Source: Lishizhenia tianjinensis
GTDB lineage: Bacteria; Bacteroidota; Bacteroidia; Flavobacteriales_D; Crocinitomicaceae
Length of the DNA stretch: 40,813 bases
Assembly (NCBI GenBank): GCA_943330745.2
Contig: CALQIX020000030.1
Span: forward strand, 1 to 40,813
Direction of reading: 5' to 3'
A program made the position numbers and the translations under genes. This document shows, one piece after another, positions 16,686 through 25,434 of this stretch. The notes beneath the pieces were generated by a model. It saw only the letters and a list, made by a program, of their open reading frames with translations, searched no databases and was not told the origin of the DNA. Within the stretch, counting starts at the first letter, position 1; each line of letters opens with the position of its first letter.

Positions 16686-18583
16686 TACGCTCGTTCGTTT
16701 TTATTTTCTTTCCAATTCATAAAAGCACGATTTACCACTTTATTCCCTCCTGGAGTTGGATAATCACCCGTGAAATACCAATCTCCTAAATGATTCGGAC
16801 AGGCTTTATGTAAATTTTCTACTCGTTGAAAAATAATTTCTATCTCCGCATTTATGGCCGCTGGCGTTAGCAATTCAGCAATTTTTTTGGAGATTTGTTC
16901 TTCACTGAAAGGGGCATAAATTCCCTGAACAACATTCTTTACCTCTTCTTTCGGTAATGAGATCTGTGCCAGGCATTGTTGATAAACGGATTCGATTATT
17001 TCGGATTGACCTGTTTCATGTAATAATGAAATTGCAGCTTCAAAAGCGATGAAATCACCCATTTTAGCCATGTCAATACCATAACAATCAGGATAACGAA
17101 TTTGAGGGGCAGAAGAAACTACCACAATTTTCTTTGGGCCTAATCGATCTAAAATTCGAAGGACACTTTGTTTTAATGTTGTTCCACGAACAATACTGTC
17201 ATCAATGATTACTAAGTTGTCTTGTTTTTCCTTAACACTACCATACGTTATATCATAAACATGTGCCACCAAATCATCACGCGAGTCATCTTGCGTAATA
17301 AACGTTCTTAATTTTGCATCCTTGATCGCAATTTTTTCAATACGAGCTCGCTGTAATAAAATATGTTCAATATCTGCAGCCGCCGGATTTGATCCAAGGG
17401 CTTTTATTTCTGCAATTTTCACCAGATTCAAGTGATCTTCCAAGCCTTTAATCATCCCATAAAATGAAACTTCAGCGGTATTCGGAATAAAGGAAAAAAC
17501 ACTATTTTTCAAATCAAAATCAATAGATTCCAATATTTGTGGAACAACCAACCTTCCCAGATTTTTTCTTTCCGTATAAATGTCTTTATCCGAACCACGC
17601 GAAAAATAAATACGTTCAAATGAACAGGCTAATTTTGTTCGTGGAGCATTAATTTCTGTTTCCGAAACAACACCAGACTTTTTTATTATTAATGCATTTC
17701 CTGGTGTAAGCTCCTTAATGTCCTCAGCCTTCAGATTAAAAGCTGTTTGAATAACAGGACGTTCCGACGCAACGACACAAACTTCATCATTTTCAAACCA
17801 AAAAGCAGGTCTAATTCCATTTGGATCCCTTAAAACAAAAGCATCTCCGTGGCCCAACAATCCCGCCATTGCATATCCACCATCCCAATCATGAGAGGCT
17901 TTTTTCAGGATTTTTACGATATCAATTTCTTCGGAAATTTTAGTAAAAATTTCTTTGTTTGCTATTCCTTGTGCTTTGTAGTTTTTGTATAATTCATCAT
18001 TTTCAACATCTAAGAAATGTCCAATTTTTTCCATTACTGTTACTGTATCAGATTTTTCTTTGGGGTGTTGACCTAGTCGAACTAAAACTTCGAACAGGTC
18101 ATCTACATTGGTTAAATTAAAGTTACCCGCAACAACTAAATTTCGGGTAATCCAATTGTTTTGTCTCAAAAATGGATGACAACTTTCAATGGAATTACGA
18201 CCAAATGTACCGTATCTTAGGTGACCTAAAAAAAGTTCTCCGGTAAAACCTGCATTTTTTTTCAAATACTCTACATCTTTTAAAAATGCTGGATTTTCAT
18301 CTGCAATTGCTTTAAATCTTGCATTTATTTGATCAAAAATATCTTGAATTGGACTGCTATTTATCGACCTGGTTCTTGATATGTAGCGATCTCCTGGTTC
18401 CATGTCAAATTTGATATTGGCAACACCGGCACCATCTTGTCCCCGATTATGCTGTTTTTCCATCAATAAATGCAATTTATTGATGCCATATAAGGCAGAA
18501 CCATATTTATCTTGGTAAAATTGAAGAGGTTTTTTTAATCTTAATAAGGCTATGCCGCATTCATGTTTTATTGGGTCGCTCAT
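16682..18583 (-). CDS. purF: Amidophosphoribosyltransferase (glutamine PRPP amidotransferase)
   Basis: 633 residues. An 8-residue propeptide (MSDPIKHE) precedes C9 of CGIALLRL, the expected N-terminal nucleophile after processing. The class II glutaminase domain (HNRGQDGAG, GHLRYGTFG) occupies about the first 270 residues. The phosphoribosyltransferase part carries the PRPP loop VIIDDSIVRGTTLKQS, followed by SSAPQIRYPDCYGIDMA. It catalyses the first committed step of purine synthesis. It is longer than E. coli PurF (about 500 residues), with a C-terminal extension. Bacteroidota can carry more than one PurF-like gene, so this may be a paralogue rather than the only enzyme. Confidence 0.9.
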   Translation of the reverse strand: MSDPIKHECGIALLRLKKPLQFYQDKYGSALYGINKLHLLMEKQHNRGQDGAGVANIKFDMEPGDRYISRTRSINSSPIQDIFDQINARFKAIADENPAFLKDVEYLKKNAGFTGELFLGHLRYGTFGRNSIESCHPFLRQNNWITRNLVVAGNFNLTNVDDLFEVLVRLGQHPKEKSDTVTVMEKIGHFLDVENDELYKNYKAQGIANKEIFTKISEEIDIVKILKKASHDWDGGYAMAGLLGHGDAFVLRDPNGIRPAFWFENDEVCVVASERPVIQTAFNLKAEDIKELTPGNALIIKKSGVVSETEINAPRTKLACSFERIYFSRGSDKDIYTERKNLGRLVVPQILESIDFDLKNSVFSFIPNTAEVSFYGMIKGLEDHLNLVKIAEIKALGSNPAAADIEHILLQRARIEKIAIKDAKLRTFITQDDSRDDLVAHVYDITYGSVKEKQDNLVIIDDSIVRGTTLKQSVLRILDRLGPKKIVVVSSAPQIRYPDCYGIDMAKMGDFIAFEAAISLLHETGQSEIIESVYQQCLAQISLPKEEVKNVVQGIYAPFSEEQISKKIAELLTPAAINAEIEIIFQRVENLHKACPNHLGDWYFTGDYPTPGGNKVVNRAFMNWKENKNERAY

Positions 18584-18606
18584 GGGATGATTCAGATGTT
18601 TCCCTG

Positions 18607-18614
18607 CGAAATTA
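18607..18614 (-). promoter_or_regulatory. Variant -7 element of the purF-like gene
   Basis: The minus strand reads TAATTTCG within GGTAATTTCGCAGGG, one mismatch from TAnnTTTG, 24 nt upstream of the start. The same TAnnTTCGCA variant precedes mfd, which adds some weight. Confidence 0.38.
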
Positions 18615-18681
18615 CCTTTTTCAAATGAATTGGAAATAACTATTACCGATTTAAAATGAATATTAATTGATAAACTTGTTC

Positions 18682-18689
18682 TATTTTTG
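18682..18689 (+). promoter_or_regulatory. -7 element of the esterase/SGNH/MBOAT operon
   Basis: TATTTTTG is an exact TAnnTTTG match 18 nt before the esterase ATG. No well-spaced -33 TTTG was found (only TTG at 18667-18669, too close). Confidence 0.43.
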
Positions 18690-18706
18690 TAAACACATTT
18701 TAATTC

Positions 18707-19576
18707 ATGTATTTACTAGTGAAAAACTACTTTCTAACCCTTATAATACTTGTTTTTTGCACTGTGGTTTACTCTTGTTCTGCAAAGGAAACTACTAAGA
18801 AATCACGTTCAATTGTTAACAATCATTCTGCGAAAAAGGAAATAGTTGAACAACAAGATGATACCATTCAATCTGTTTTTTTCTCAAAAGATAGACAACA
18901 TATATTACCATTTTCACTTATTCAGTCGTTTGATACCACAAGTCTTGAAAAAACAACGCTCATAATTTTCTTGCATGGTGCTGGTGAGCGGGGCATGGAT
19001 AATAGTTCTCATTTGAAAGTGGGCTTACCAAATTTAATTAAAACCCTTAAAAAGCAAGGTTTAAAGAATTATGTTGTTTTTGCTCCTCAATGCCCAACAA
19101 ATGAACGGTGGGTAGATGTTGATTGGACTGCTACTTCCCACATAATGAAACCTGAAGCTCACTGGCCAATGACTTCGGCTTTAAATGTTATTGATTCATT
19201 GGTTGGTGCAATAAAAAATTTGGATGATAAACGCATTTATGTAACAGGCCTCTCTATGGGCGGCTATGGTACATGGGAAATGTTACAAAGACGACCAGAG
19301 TTTTTTGCTGCGGCCATTCCGATTTGTGGTGGTGGAGATAAATTACAAGCAAGTAACTTAACGAAAATTCCCATTTGGGCATTTCATGGAACGAAAGACA
19401 AAGCAGTACCAGTTATTCGAACAACTGATATGTATCAAGCAATAAGAACGGCAACGAAATTGAATCCATTGAGAATTAAAATGACTTTATATGAAAATAA
19501 AGGACATTTAATTTGGAATGAAACCTATGATAATTCTGAGGTTATTCAATGGCTTCTTACACAAAGAAAATCTTAA
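18707..19576 (+). CDS. Lipoprotein alpha/beta-hydrolase (esterase/phospholipase-like)
   Basis: 289 residues. A lipoprotein signal ends VVYSC (Cys near residue 24), so the protein should be lipid-anchored. The alpha/beta-hydrolase fold is indicated by the oxyanion region LIIFLHGAGERG, the nucleophile elbow GLSMGGYGTWE (Ser near 183), an acid in FHGTKDKAVPV and the His in ENKGHLIWNE. It resembles the predicted phospholipase / feruloyl-esterase-like group. The substrate is unknown. It abuts an SGNH hydrolase and an MBOAT acyltransferase with no gaps, which points to adding or removing acyl groups on an envelope polymer (inference). Confidence 0.86.
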   Translation: MYLLVKNYFLTLIILVFCTVVYSCSAKETTKKSRSIVNNHSAKKEIVEQQDDTIQSVFFSKDRQHILPFSLIQSFDTTSLEKTTLIIFLHGAGERGMDNSSHLKVGLPNLIKTLKKQGLKNYVVFAPQCPTNERWVDVDWTATSHIMKPEAHWPMTSALNVIDSLVGAIKNLDDKRIYVTGLSMGGYGTWEMLQRRPEFFAAAIPICGGGDKLQASNLTKIPIWAFHGTKDKAVPVIRTTDMYQAIRTATKLNPLRIKMTLYENKGHLIWNETYDNSEVIQWLLTQRKS

Positions 19577-20365
19577 TTGAATAATAGTGTAACATATATT
19601 CGAAATGCTGGAATTCTATTATTGGGAATTTTCGTTTTTTTCTTTGTCATCGGAAATTTAGAGGGTCCAATTAACCTTGAGATTAAAAAAGCGGCAATAC
19701 CTAAACAAGAAAACCCCCTTTCTGCAAAGGAAATATCTATTAAATCTGCGGATTCTGTGAACAGTAAGAGGAAGGTTTTGGTTAAACCAATTAAAACTGG
19801 AGGAATTGAGCGCATTTTACTGATTGGAGACTCACAATTGGAAGCGATGCGTAAACCGTTTTATAATTACATTACAGCAAATGGTCATGAATTATCTGCA
19901 ACAGTTCTTTGGTATGGTTCTTCCTCCAAACAATGGGCAAATACAGATACACTCGCTTATTATTTAATTAAATATAAACCTACTATGGTGGTTTTAGTGC
20001 TTGGGTTGAATGAGTTATTTATGAATGACTTTGATCAACGAAGAATGAACATTCAAAAAATAAAAAATAACTTGGAGGCTAAAGGATTGAATCATTATTG
20101 GATTGGCCCAGCAGCATGGAAGAAAGATCTAGGTGTGATTGACATTATGCAAAGTGAATGGGGTAATCGTTTCTTTCCTTCCCATAAGCTAACCTTGGGT
20201 CGTGCCAAGGACAATCGTCATCCATCAAGTGATGCTGCTTGGGGTTGGATGAAAGCAGTTGCTATAGAGACAACAAAAAATGGTTTACTATCCTTGCCGA
20301 AGCCAATTCAAGGAAAAGTGACTCCAAAAAAATCACCGTTTATACTTCTAAAAGTTCCAAAATGA
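19577..20365 (+). CDS. Membrane-anchored SGNH/GDSL-type hydrolase or acetyltransferase
   Basis: 262 residues, starting at TTG directly after the previous TAA. No better in-frame ATG exists and the N-terminal TM helix (about 10-28) would otherwise be lost. SGNH blocks: GDS with S86 (LLIGDSQLEAM), an Asn in VLGLNEL (145), and D212 with H215 in KDNRHPSSDAAWGWM. The fold faces the periplasm. Such SGNH partners commonly act with MBOAT proteins to finish O-acylation of cell-surface polysaccharide (AlgX/AlgJ or DltD-like logic). It overlaps the MBOAT start by 4 bp (ATGA). Confidence 0.83.
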   Translation: MNNSVTYIRNAGILLLGIFVFFFVIGNLEGPINLEIKKAAIPKQENPLSAKEISIKSADSVNSKRKVLVKPIKTGGIERILLIGDSQLEAMRKPFYNYITANGHELSATVLWYGSSSKQWANTDTLAYYLIKYKPTMVVLVLGLNELFMNDFDQRRMNIQKIKNNLEAKGLNHYWIGPAAWKKDLGVIDIMQSEWGNRFFPSHKLTLGRAKDNRHPSSDAAWGWMKAVAIETTKNGLLSLPKPIQGKVTPKKSPFILLKVPK

Positions 20366-21822
20366 CGTGGGTATTATTGTTTGAACAATTCTTTCATAAT
20401 GAAAAGGAACCTATGTTGTTTCATACGGGGATGTTTCTTTTCTTGTTCGCCGTTTTTCTTATTGTGTATTCATATGTATTCAATAAACCAGCACATCGAT
20501 CCATTTTATTGATTTTATTTGGTTTTTACTTTTATTACAAAGCGAGTGGTATTTTCTTGTTTTTACTACTATTAACCATAACTGCTGATTTCTTCTTTGC
20601 AGGCAAAATTGTGCAAGAACCTGATCCAAAGAAAAAGAAATGGTGGTTGATTTCAGGTATAGTATTCAGCTTATCTTTTTTACTTTATTTCAAATACAAA
20701 AATTTCTTTTTGGAGAATTTTGGTGTAATTAGTGGACAAAACTATTCACTTACTCAGCTTATTTTACCCATTGGAATTTCATTCTACACCTTTCAATCTA
20801 TTAGTTTTTTGGTAGATATCTACAAGGAAAAAATCAAATTACCTAAATACCAAGATTATTTGCTGTACATGACATTTTTCCCCCATTTGGTGGCAGGACC
20901 CATCGTTAGAGCGGCAGATTTTTTACCCCAATTAAAACGTAAACTGACCATTCGTAAAAAAGACCTAAAAGAAGCATCGTTTCTTATATTAAAAGGTTTT
21001 GTGAAGAAGGCAATTATAGCCGATTACGTAGCACAATATTCCGATATTGTTTTTTCAGACCCAACAAGTTTTTCTGCCACTGAATCCGTTTTTGCCGTGT
21101 TAGCTTATACGCTTCAAATATTTTGTGATTTTAGTGGGTATACGGACATGGCAATTGGTATCGCTTTGTTGCTAGGATATCGATTGTGTACTAATTTCCA
21201 ATCGCCTTATAAATCTTTTGATATAACCGATTTTTGGCGAAGGTGGCATATTTCATTGTCGAGTTGGTTACGCGATTATATATACATACCGCTTGGTGGT
21301 AACAAAAAAGGATTTCAAAAACAATTACTTTTTCTTTTTCTAACTATGCTGATTGGTGGTTTTTGGCATGGTGCAGATTGGAAGTTTGTGTTTTGGGGAG
21401 CCGGGCATGGATTGCTATTGATTTTTCATAAACTCAGTTTGCGATATCCTCGAAAAGACTGGATGAACACCCGATGGTTTGATGCGTTTTCGTGGTTATT
21501 CACTTTTTCTGTTGTTGCCTTACTTTGGGTTCCATTTAGAGCAAATTCGTTGGAGGATGCTTTTGTTATTTACTCCAATTTGTTTAGTGGTTTTGAGTGG
21601 AAAATGGTGGATGCAATTTATCAAACCCATTTTTGGATTGTAATCGTATTATTGTTTGGTTATTTTGGAACTTTGATGAAAGATTCTTGGAAGAAAAAGG
21701 TGTATGATTACTTCTCTAAATTAGATAACCTCATGCTGATTGTCTTGTTTTTAGTAGTAATTCAGGTTATGTTACAATTCAAAAGCGCAACAGTCCAACC
21801 CTTTATCTATTTTCAGTTTTAA
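20362..21822 (+). CDS. MBOAT family O-acyltransferase (AlgI/DltB-like)
   Basis: 486 residues from the ATG that overlaps the preceding TGA; the longer in-frame extension upstream lies inside the SGNH gene and is rejected. It is polytopic, with about 9-11 TM helices. AlgI-type signatures: LPIGISFYTFQSISFLVDIY (135-154), FFPHLVAGPIVRAADFLPQL (172-191), DFSGYTDMAIGIALLLGY (256-273), FWRRWHISLSSWLRDYIYIPLGG (291-313) and the catalytic His H336 in GGFWHGADW. It would move acyl groups across the inner membrane to a periplasmic acceptor. No alginate or teichoic-acid genes are nearby, so the polymer is unknown. The stop is back-to-back with the convergent DUF2141 gene. Confidence 0.93.
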   Translation: MTWVLLFEQFFHNEKEPMLFHTGMFLFLFAVFLIVYSYVFNKPAHRSILLILFGFYFYYKASGIFLFLLLLTITADFFFAGKIVQEPDPKKKKWWLISGIVFSLSFLLYFKYKNFFLENFGVISGQNYSLTQLILPIGISFYTFQSISFLVDIYKEKIKLPKYQDYLLYMTFFPHLVAGPIVRAADFLPQLKRKLTIRKKDLKEASFLILKGFVKKAIIADYVAQYSDIVFSDPTSFSATESVFAVLAYTLQIFCDFSGYTDMAIGIALLLGYRLCTNFQSPYKSFDITDFWRRWHISLSSWLRDYIYIPLGGNKKGFQKQLLFLFLTMLIGGFWHGADWKFVFWGAGHGLLLIFHKLSLRYPRKDWMNTRWFDAFSWLFTFSVVALLWVPFRANSLEDAFVIYSNLFSGFEWKMVDAIYQTHFWIVIVLLFGYFGTLMKDSWKKKVYDYFSKLDNLMLIVLFLVVIQVMLQFKSATVQPFIYFQF

Positions 21823-22239
21823 TTATTTGATAGTAATGGAAATTGTTTTGTTTCCATCAACAGTAAAAGAGGCATCCTTGAAACTAGGTGCAGAAAAGGT
21901 ATTTCTAGCGTTATTCGAAAATCCATATTCTTCCGTTGGAACACCAAACATATTTGTGTCTAATTTTCCATTTTTGTTTCGGTCGTGAAAAACAGCTACT
22001 GCATAATTTCCTTTGGGTAATTGGCTAAATATTAAAGCTGATTTATTCCCTGAAATAGCCACCACTTTTCCAATATACTGCTTGTTAATTACTGGGAAAT
22101 CATCTTGTGCTCGGTAAAGTCCCATATACGCTTGACCTACGTTATCGGGAAATCCTGTGGCATTAACAGTAACCGAATATTTTTGAGCGAAAAATGACCC
22201 AACAAATAGAAGGCAAAGAGACAATAAAGCAAATTTCAT
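21823..22239 (-). CDS. Secreted DUF2141 family protein
   Basis: 138 residues. A signal peptide covers 1-18 (…LFVGSFFAQ). The DUF2141 hallmark is GNYAVAVFHDRNKNGKLDTN followed by FGVPTEEYGFSNNAR. The acidic DRNKNGKLD resembles a calcium-binding loop. Function is not established. It lies 30 bp downstream of ldcA in the same direction and may be the tail of an ispD-ldcA operon. Confidence 0.9.
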   Translation of the reverse strand: MKFALLSLCLLFVGSFFAQKYSVTVNATGFPDNVGQAYMGLYRAQDDFPVINKQYIGKVVAISGNKSALIFSQLPKGNYAVAVFHDRNKNGKLDTNMFGVPTEEYGFSNNARNTFSAPSFKDASFTVDGNKTISITIK

Positions 22240-22269
22240 AGCTTAAGAACAATTAGGTTACTAAAAAGT

Positions 22270-23193
22270 TTATTTTTTAAGGGCATTATGATTAAATGAT
22301 ATTTGATATTTACCAGAATCAAGAATGGAAAGTTCAACCTCTTCACCACAAATCATACCGAGATTATTTGGCTCATGTCCAACTGGAAAATCAAATAAAA
22401 CAGGAATTTTTCTAAACTGTAGTTGCTCCAAAAAAAGTGCGTTAATTGAAACACCATAATCTGATTCCATTTGCCTTAATTTACTGATGTTTCCAATAAT
22501 CAATCCACTAATGTCTTCCCAAATTTGCGCCTTTCGAAACGCCTGACACATACGATCAATTGAATACATACTTTCTCCGATGTCTTCTAGAAATAAAATG
22601 GTGTCTCGGAAATCAGGTTGGTCGTCAGTTCCCAATAAACTATATACTAGGCTCATATTTCCACCAATACAACGTCCAGTGGCATGTCCTGGCTTACTAC
22701 CAATTCCAGAATCTCCTGTATAATTTAGTTTTTCGCCCATTAGAATATTCTTGAGAGAATTTAATGAGTTTTCCGTACAAGTGTTAATATTGTAGGGCAT
22801 CGTTCCGTGAATGCTCTGAATTTCTAATTTGTATAGTTTGAGGTGAAATGCAGTAATGTCGCTAAATCCGATGAACCATTTGGGTTGAAATAACATCCCT
22901 GCCCAAGAAAGTTGATCCATAATTCTCATGCTACCATATCCTCCTCTCGCACACCAAATTGCTTTTATTTCCGGATTATCTATGGCATGTTGCAAATCTA
23001 CTCTTCTTTCATCATCTGTTCCTGAAAAATAGTGATGCTTGCCCAAACAATGCTCGCTCACTTTGGCACTCCAGCCATTGTCTTCAATCCAACGGATAGT
23101 TTCTTCAATATATGTGGGTTCAATAGCTTTTGCAGGTGCCGTGATATAGATGATATCTCCAGGAAGTAAAAAATCAGGCTTAAGGTAACTCAT
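22270..23193 (-). CDS. ldcA: LD-carboxypeptidase (peptidase S66, murein tetrapeptide carboxypeptidase)
   Basis: 307 residues. The S66 catalytic set is recognisable: S111 in FIGFSDITAF, E203 in LFLEDIGE and H273 in VGHEPNNLGM, with the N-terminal GGYGSMRIM motif. It removes the terminal D-Ala from muropeptide tetrapeptides during cell-wall recycling and has no signal peptide, consistent with the cytoplasm. Its start lies inside the end of ispD (14-bp overlap), so translation is coupled. Confidence 0.93.
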   Translation of the reverse strand: MSYLKPDFLLPGDIIYITAPAKAIEPTYIEETIRWIEDNGWSAKVSEHCLGKHHYFSGTDDERRVDLQHAIDNPEIKAIWCARGGYGSMRIMDQLSWAGMLFQPKWFIGFSDITAFHLKLYKLEIQSIHGTMPYNINTCTENSLNSLKNILMGEKLNYTGDSGIGSKPGHATGRCIGGNMSLVYSLLGTDDQPDFRDTILFLEDIGESMYSIDRMCQAFRKAQIWEDISGLIIGNISKLRQMESDYGVSINALFLEQLQFRKIPVLFDFPVGHEPNNLGMICGEEVELSILDSGKYQISFNHNALKK

Positions 23194-23851
23194 TTTTCAA
23201 GAGTGTTTGTGCAATCAATAAATCGAATGGAGAGGTGATTTTAATATTTTCTTCATTCCCTTCCACCCAAGTTATTTTATATCCATAAGCTTCAACAACT
23301 GAAGCGTCATCGGTGAAATTTCTATCATAATCTTGTTGGTACGCTTGGTTGATTAAAGTACGTTCAAAACATTGCGGTGTTTGTACTAATTTAAAATTCT
23401 CACGATTCACGTGTTCTGTTTCTGAAACATCAATTTTCCTCAAGCTTTCTTTGATGGAAAGTACGGGTATTACAGCCAAATTACGGTTCAAATCCTGAAA
23501 TATCCTGTCCAATGTTTGATGTGAAACAAAAGGCCTCACGCCATCGTGAATAGCAATTACCTCTCCTGTTGCTGCTTCAAGAGCATTTTTTATCGAATGA
23601 AACCGCTCTTGTCCACCAGGAATTAATTGATGCGAAATTGTGCATGAATGCTTGATAAGAACTTCTTTCCAATAATCCATCCATTCGCTGGGTAAGGTGA
23701 TTATAAATTCCGCCTGCGAATCAAAAGCATGTAAATTTTCTAAGGTTAGTAATAAAATGGGTTTCTTATCTAGTTCTAGAAATTGTTTGGGTAAATCGGA
23801 ATTCATTCTTTTTCCTATTCCACCTGCCGTAATAATAAATGATTTTTGCAT
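23180..23851 (-). CDS. ispD: 2-C-methyl-D-erythritol 4-phosphate cytidylyltransferase
   Basis: 223 residues. The nucleotidyltransferase signature ITAGGIGKRMNSDLPKQF sits at residues 7-24, IAIHDGVRPFVS near the middle (metal and ribose contacts), and LVQTPQCFE and FTDDASVVE further on. It makes CDP-ME from MEP and CTP in the non-mevalonate isoprenoid pathway. It is first gene of a minus-strand unit with ldcA. Confidence 0.95.
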   Translation of the reverse strand: MQKSFIITAGGIGKRMNSDLPKQFLELDKKPILLLTLENLHAFDSQAEFIITLPSEWMDYWKEVLIKHSCTISHQLIPGGQERFHSIKNALEAATGEVIAIHDGVRPFVSHQTLDRIFQDLNRNLAVIPVLSIKESLRKIDVSETEHVNRENFKLVQTPQCFERTLINQAYQQDYDRNFTDDASVVEAYGYKITWVEGNEENIKITSPFDLLIAQTLLKNELP

Positions 23852-23867
23852 GAACCAGATTGTGTTT

Positions 23868-23875
23868 CAAAGGTA
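23868..23875 (-). promoter_or_regulatory. -7 element of the ispD-ldcA unit
   Basis: The minus strand reads TACCTTTG, an exact TAnnTTTG match, 16 nt upstream of the ispD ATG. A TTG lies about 23 bp further upstream, at the edge of accepted spacing. Confidence 0.55.
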
Positions 23876-23941
23876 AGAAATAAAACAAAATTCGTTTTCA
23901 ATTCAACAGATTTGTTTATTTTGCAGTCAAATTTAAACAGT

Positions 23942-24397
23942 ATGTGGACAGTTAACGGAAATCCGTTGGTTCCAACCAAAGGAGCCAAAATTCACTGGGA
24001 AGATAACCGGTTTTTTACGATGGAATTGAATGGAAAACAATTTCATGGTGAGGTGCTGGAAAATAATATTGAAAACAACCATCTTTTGCTAAAAATCAAT
24101 CATGCGGTGTATGAAATTAAGCGAAAAGGAAACCTAGATGATTTGATTGCATCATTGGGAATGGATAAGCCGAAAATTAAACGAATTAAGGAACTTCAAG
24201 CTCCAATGCCCGGACGAATTTTGCAGTTATTTATTCAGCCCGGGGATGAAATTCAAGTGGGAGACCCAATACTTTCGTTGGAGGCAATGAAAATGGAGAA
24301 TGTATTGAAAGCAGATGGTATTGGTGTGGTAAAGAATATTCAAATCGAACTTGGATCTGTTGTTGATAAAGGAACCGTTTTGATTGAATTTGAATAG
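23942..24397 (+). CDS. Biotin/lipoyl attachment domain carrier protein (BCCP-like)
   Basis: 151 residues from the ATG that begins MWTVNGNPLV. A longer in-frame start 96 bp upstream would overlap the divergent ispD and is AT-rich non-coding in character. The C-terminal 70 residues form a biotinyl domain with the EAMKMEN motif, K117 being the biotinylation site, preceded by APMPGRILQLF. The N-terminal half resembles the linker region of acyl-CoA carboxylase carrier subunits. The carboxylase and carboxyltransferase partners are not in the window, so it must work with subunits encoded elsewhere (propionyl- or acetyl-CoA type; undecided). Confidence 0.88.
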   Translation: MWTVNGNPLVPTKGAKIHWEDNRFFTMELNGKQFHGEVLENNIENNHLLLKINHAVYEIKRKGNLDDLIASLGMDKPKIKRIKELQAPMPGRILQLFIQPGDEIQVGDPILSLEAMKMENVLKADGIGVVKNIQIELGSVVDKGTVLIEFE

Positions 24398-24402
24398 GTT
24401 CT

Positions 24403-25434
24403 ATGAATCACGCACAATTTATGCAACGCTGTCTTTATTTAGCTCAATTGGGTGAGGGATATGTTGCGCCCAACCCCATGGTGGGCTGTGTGATTGTTAA
24501 AGATGGAAAAATTATAGGGGAAGGCTACCATAAAATCGTAGGTGAAGCCCATGCAGAAGTAAATGCAGTAGATTCCGTTAGGGATAAATCATTATTGGCT
24601 GGCTCAACGGTTTATGTTTCCTTGGAGCCGTGTTCCCATTTTGGTAAAACACCCCCTTGTGCAGATTTATTGATTCAATTACGGGTAAAACAAGTGGTGA
24701 TTGGCTGTACAGACAGTAATCCTAAGGTGGCGGGCAAAGGAATTGAAAAACTACAACGTTCTGGAATAGAAGTAATAACAGGTGTTTTGGAAGAAGAATG
24801 CAAGCGCCTTAACAAACGATTTTTCACTTTTCATGAGAAACAACGGCCCTATGTCATATTGAAATGGGCACAAACCTTGGATGGTTTTTTGGACCGTTCA
24901 CGAAAAATGAATGATACGGGGGTCAATTGGATAAGTGCACCTGAAACAAAAGTACTCGTACATAAATGGCGTTCTCAAGAACAAGCAATCTTAGTGGGGA
25001 GAAATACCATTTTACACGACAATCCCTCGTTGACTGTTCGAGAATTTCACGGTAAAAACCCTACTCGTATTGTTATTGATAGCCAATTGCAATTGAAAAA
25101 TGACATGAATATTTTTTCAAAAGACGCACCTACGATTATTTTTAATCGCATAAAAAATCACGTTAATAATAATGTGGAGTGGGTGAAAATTCCTGAAACA
25201 AGTACGTCAAATATTTTGTCGGAATTGTACCACCGCGGAATTCAATCTGTTTTTGTAGAGGGAGGAAGTAGAACATTGCAATATTTTATTGTAGATAATT
25301 TGTGGGATGAAGCACGTGTTATCGTGGGTAAAAAGAATTTTGAGGAGGGAGTAAAAGCACCAGTAATTAGCAAAGTCCCTTCGGATACGCAACCATTTGG
25401 TGAAGACAACATTTATTATTATTATCGAAAATGA
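24403..25434 (+). CDS. ribD: Bifunctional riboflavin biosynthesis deaminase/reductase
   Basis: 343 residues. The N-terminal deaminase domain has the zinc motif GEAHAEVNAV and PCSHFGKTPPCADLL (H and two C ligands, catalytic E). The C-terminal reductase domain begins PYVILKWAQTLDGFLDRSRK and contains VEGGSRTLQYFI. It converts the pyrimidine product of GTP cyclohydrolase II to the ribitylamino-uracil phosphate. It lies 5 bp after the biotinyl carrier gene and overlaps the EamA transporter by 4 bp. No FMN riboswitch is evident upstream. Confidence 0.96.
   Translation: MNHAQFMQRCLYLAQLGEGYVAPNPMVGCVIVKDGKIIGEGYHKIVGEAHAEVNAVDSVRDKSLLAGSTVYVSLEPCSHFGKTPPCADLLIQLRVKQVVIGCTDSNPKVAGKGIEKLQRSGIEVITGVLEEECKRLNKRFFTFHEKQRPYVILKWAQTLDGFLDRSRKMNDTGVNWISAPETKVLVHKWRSQEQAILVGRNTILHDNPSLTVREFHGKNPTRIVIDSQLQLKNDMNIFSKDAPTIIFNRIKNHVNNNVEWVKIPETSTSNILSELYHRGIQSVFVEGGSRTLQYFIVDNLWDEARVIVGKKNFEEGVKAPVISKVPSDTQPFGEDNIYYYYRK

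Noticed and set aside
20239..20361. Longer N-terminus for the MBOAT protein
   Set aside because: The extra residues overlap the SGNH gene and are hydrophilic and unlike the family. The ATGA overlap start fits better.
23846..23941. Longer N-terminus for the biotinyl carrier protein
   Set aside because: It would run over the start and promoter of the divergent ispD, and its codons read as AT-rich intergenic DNA.
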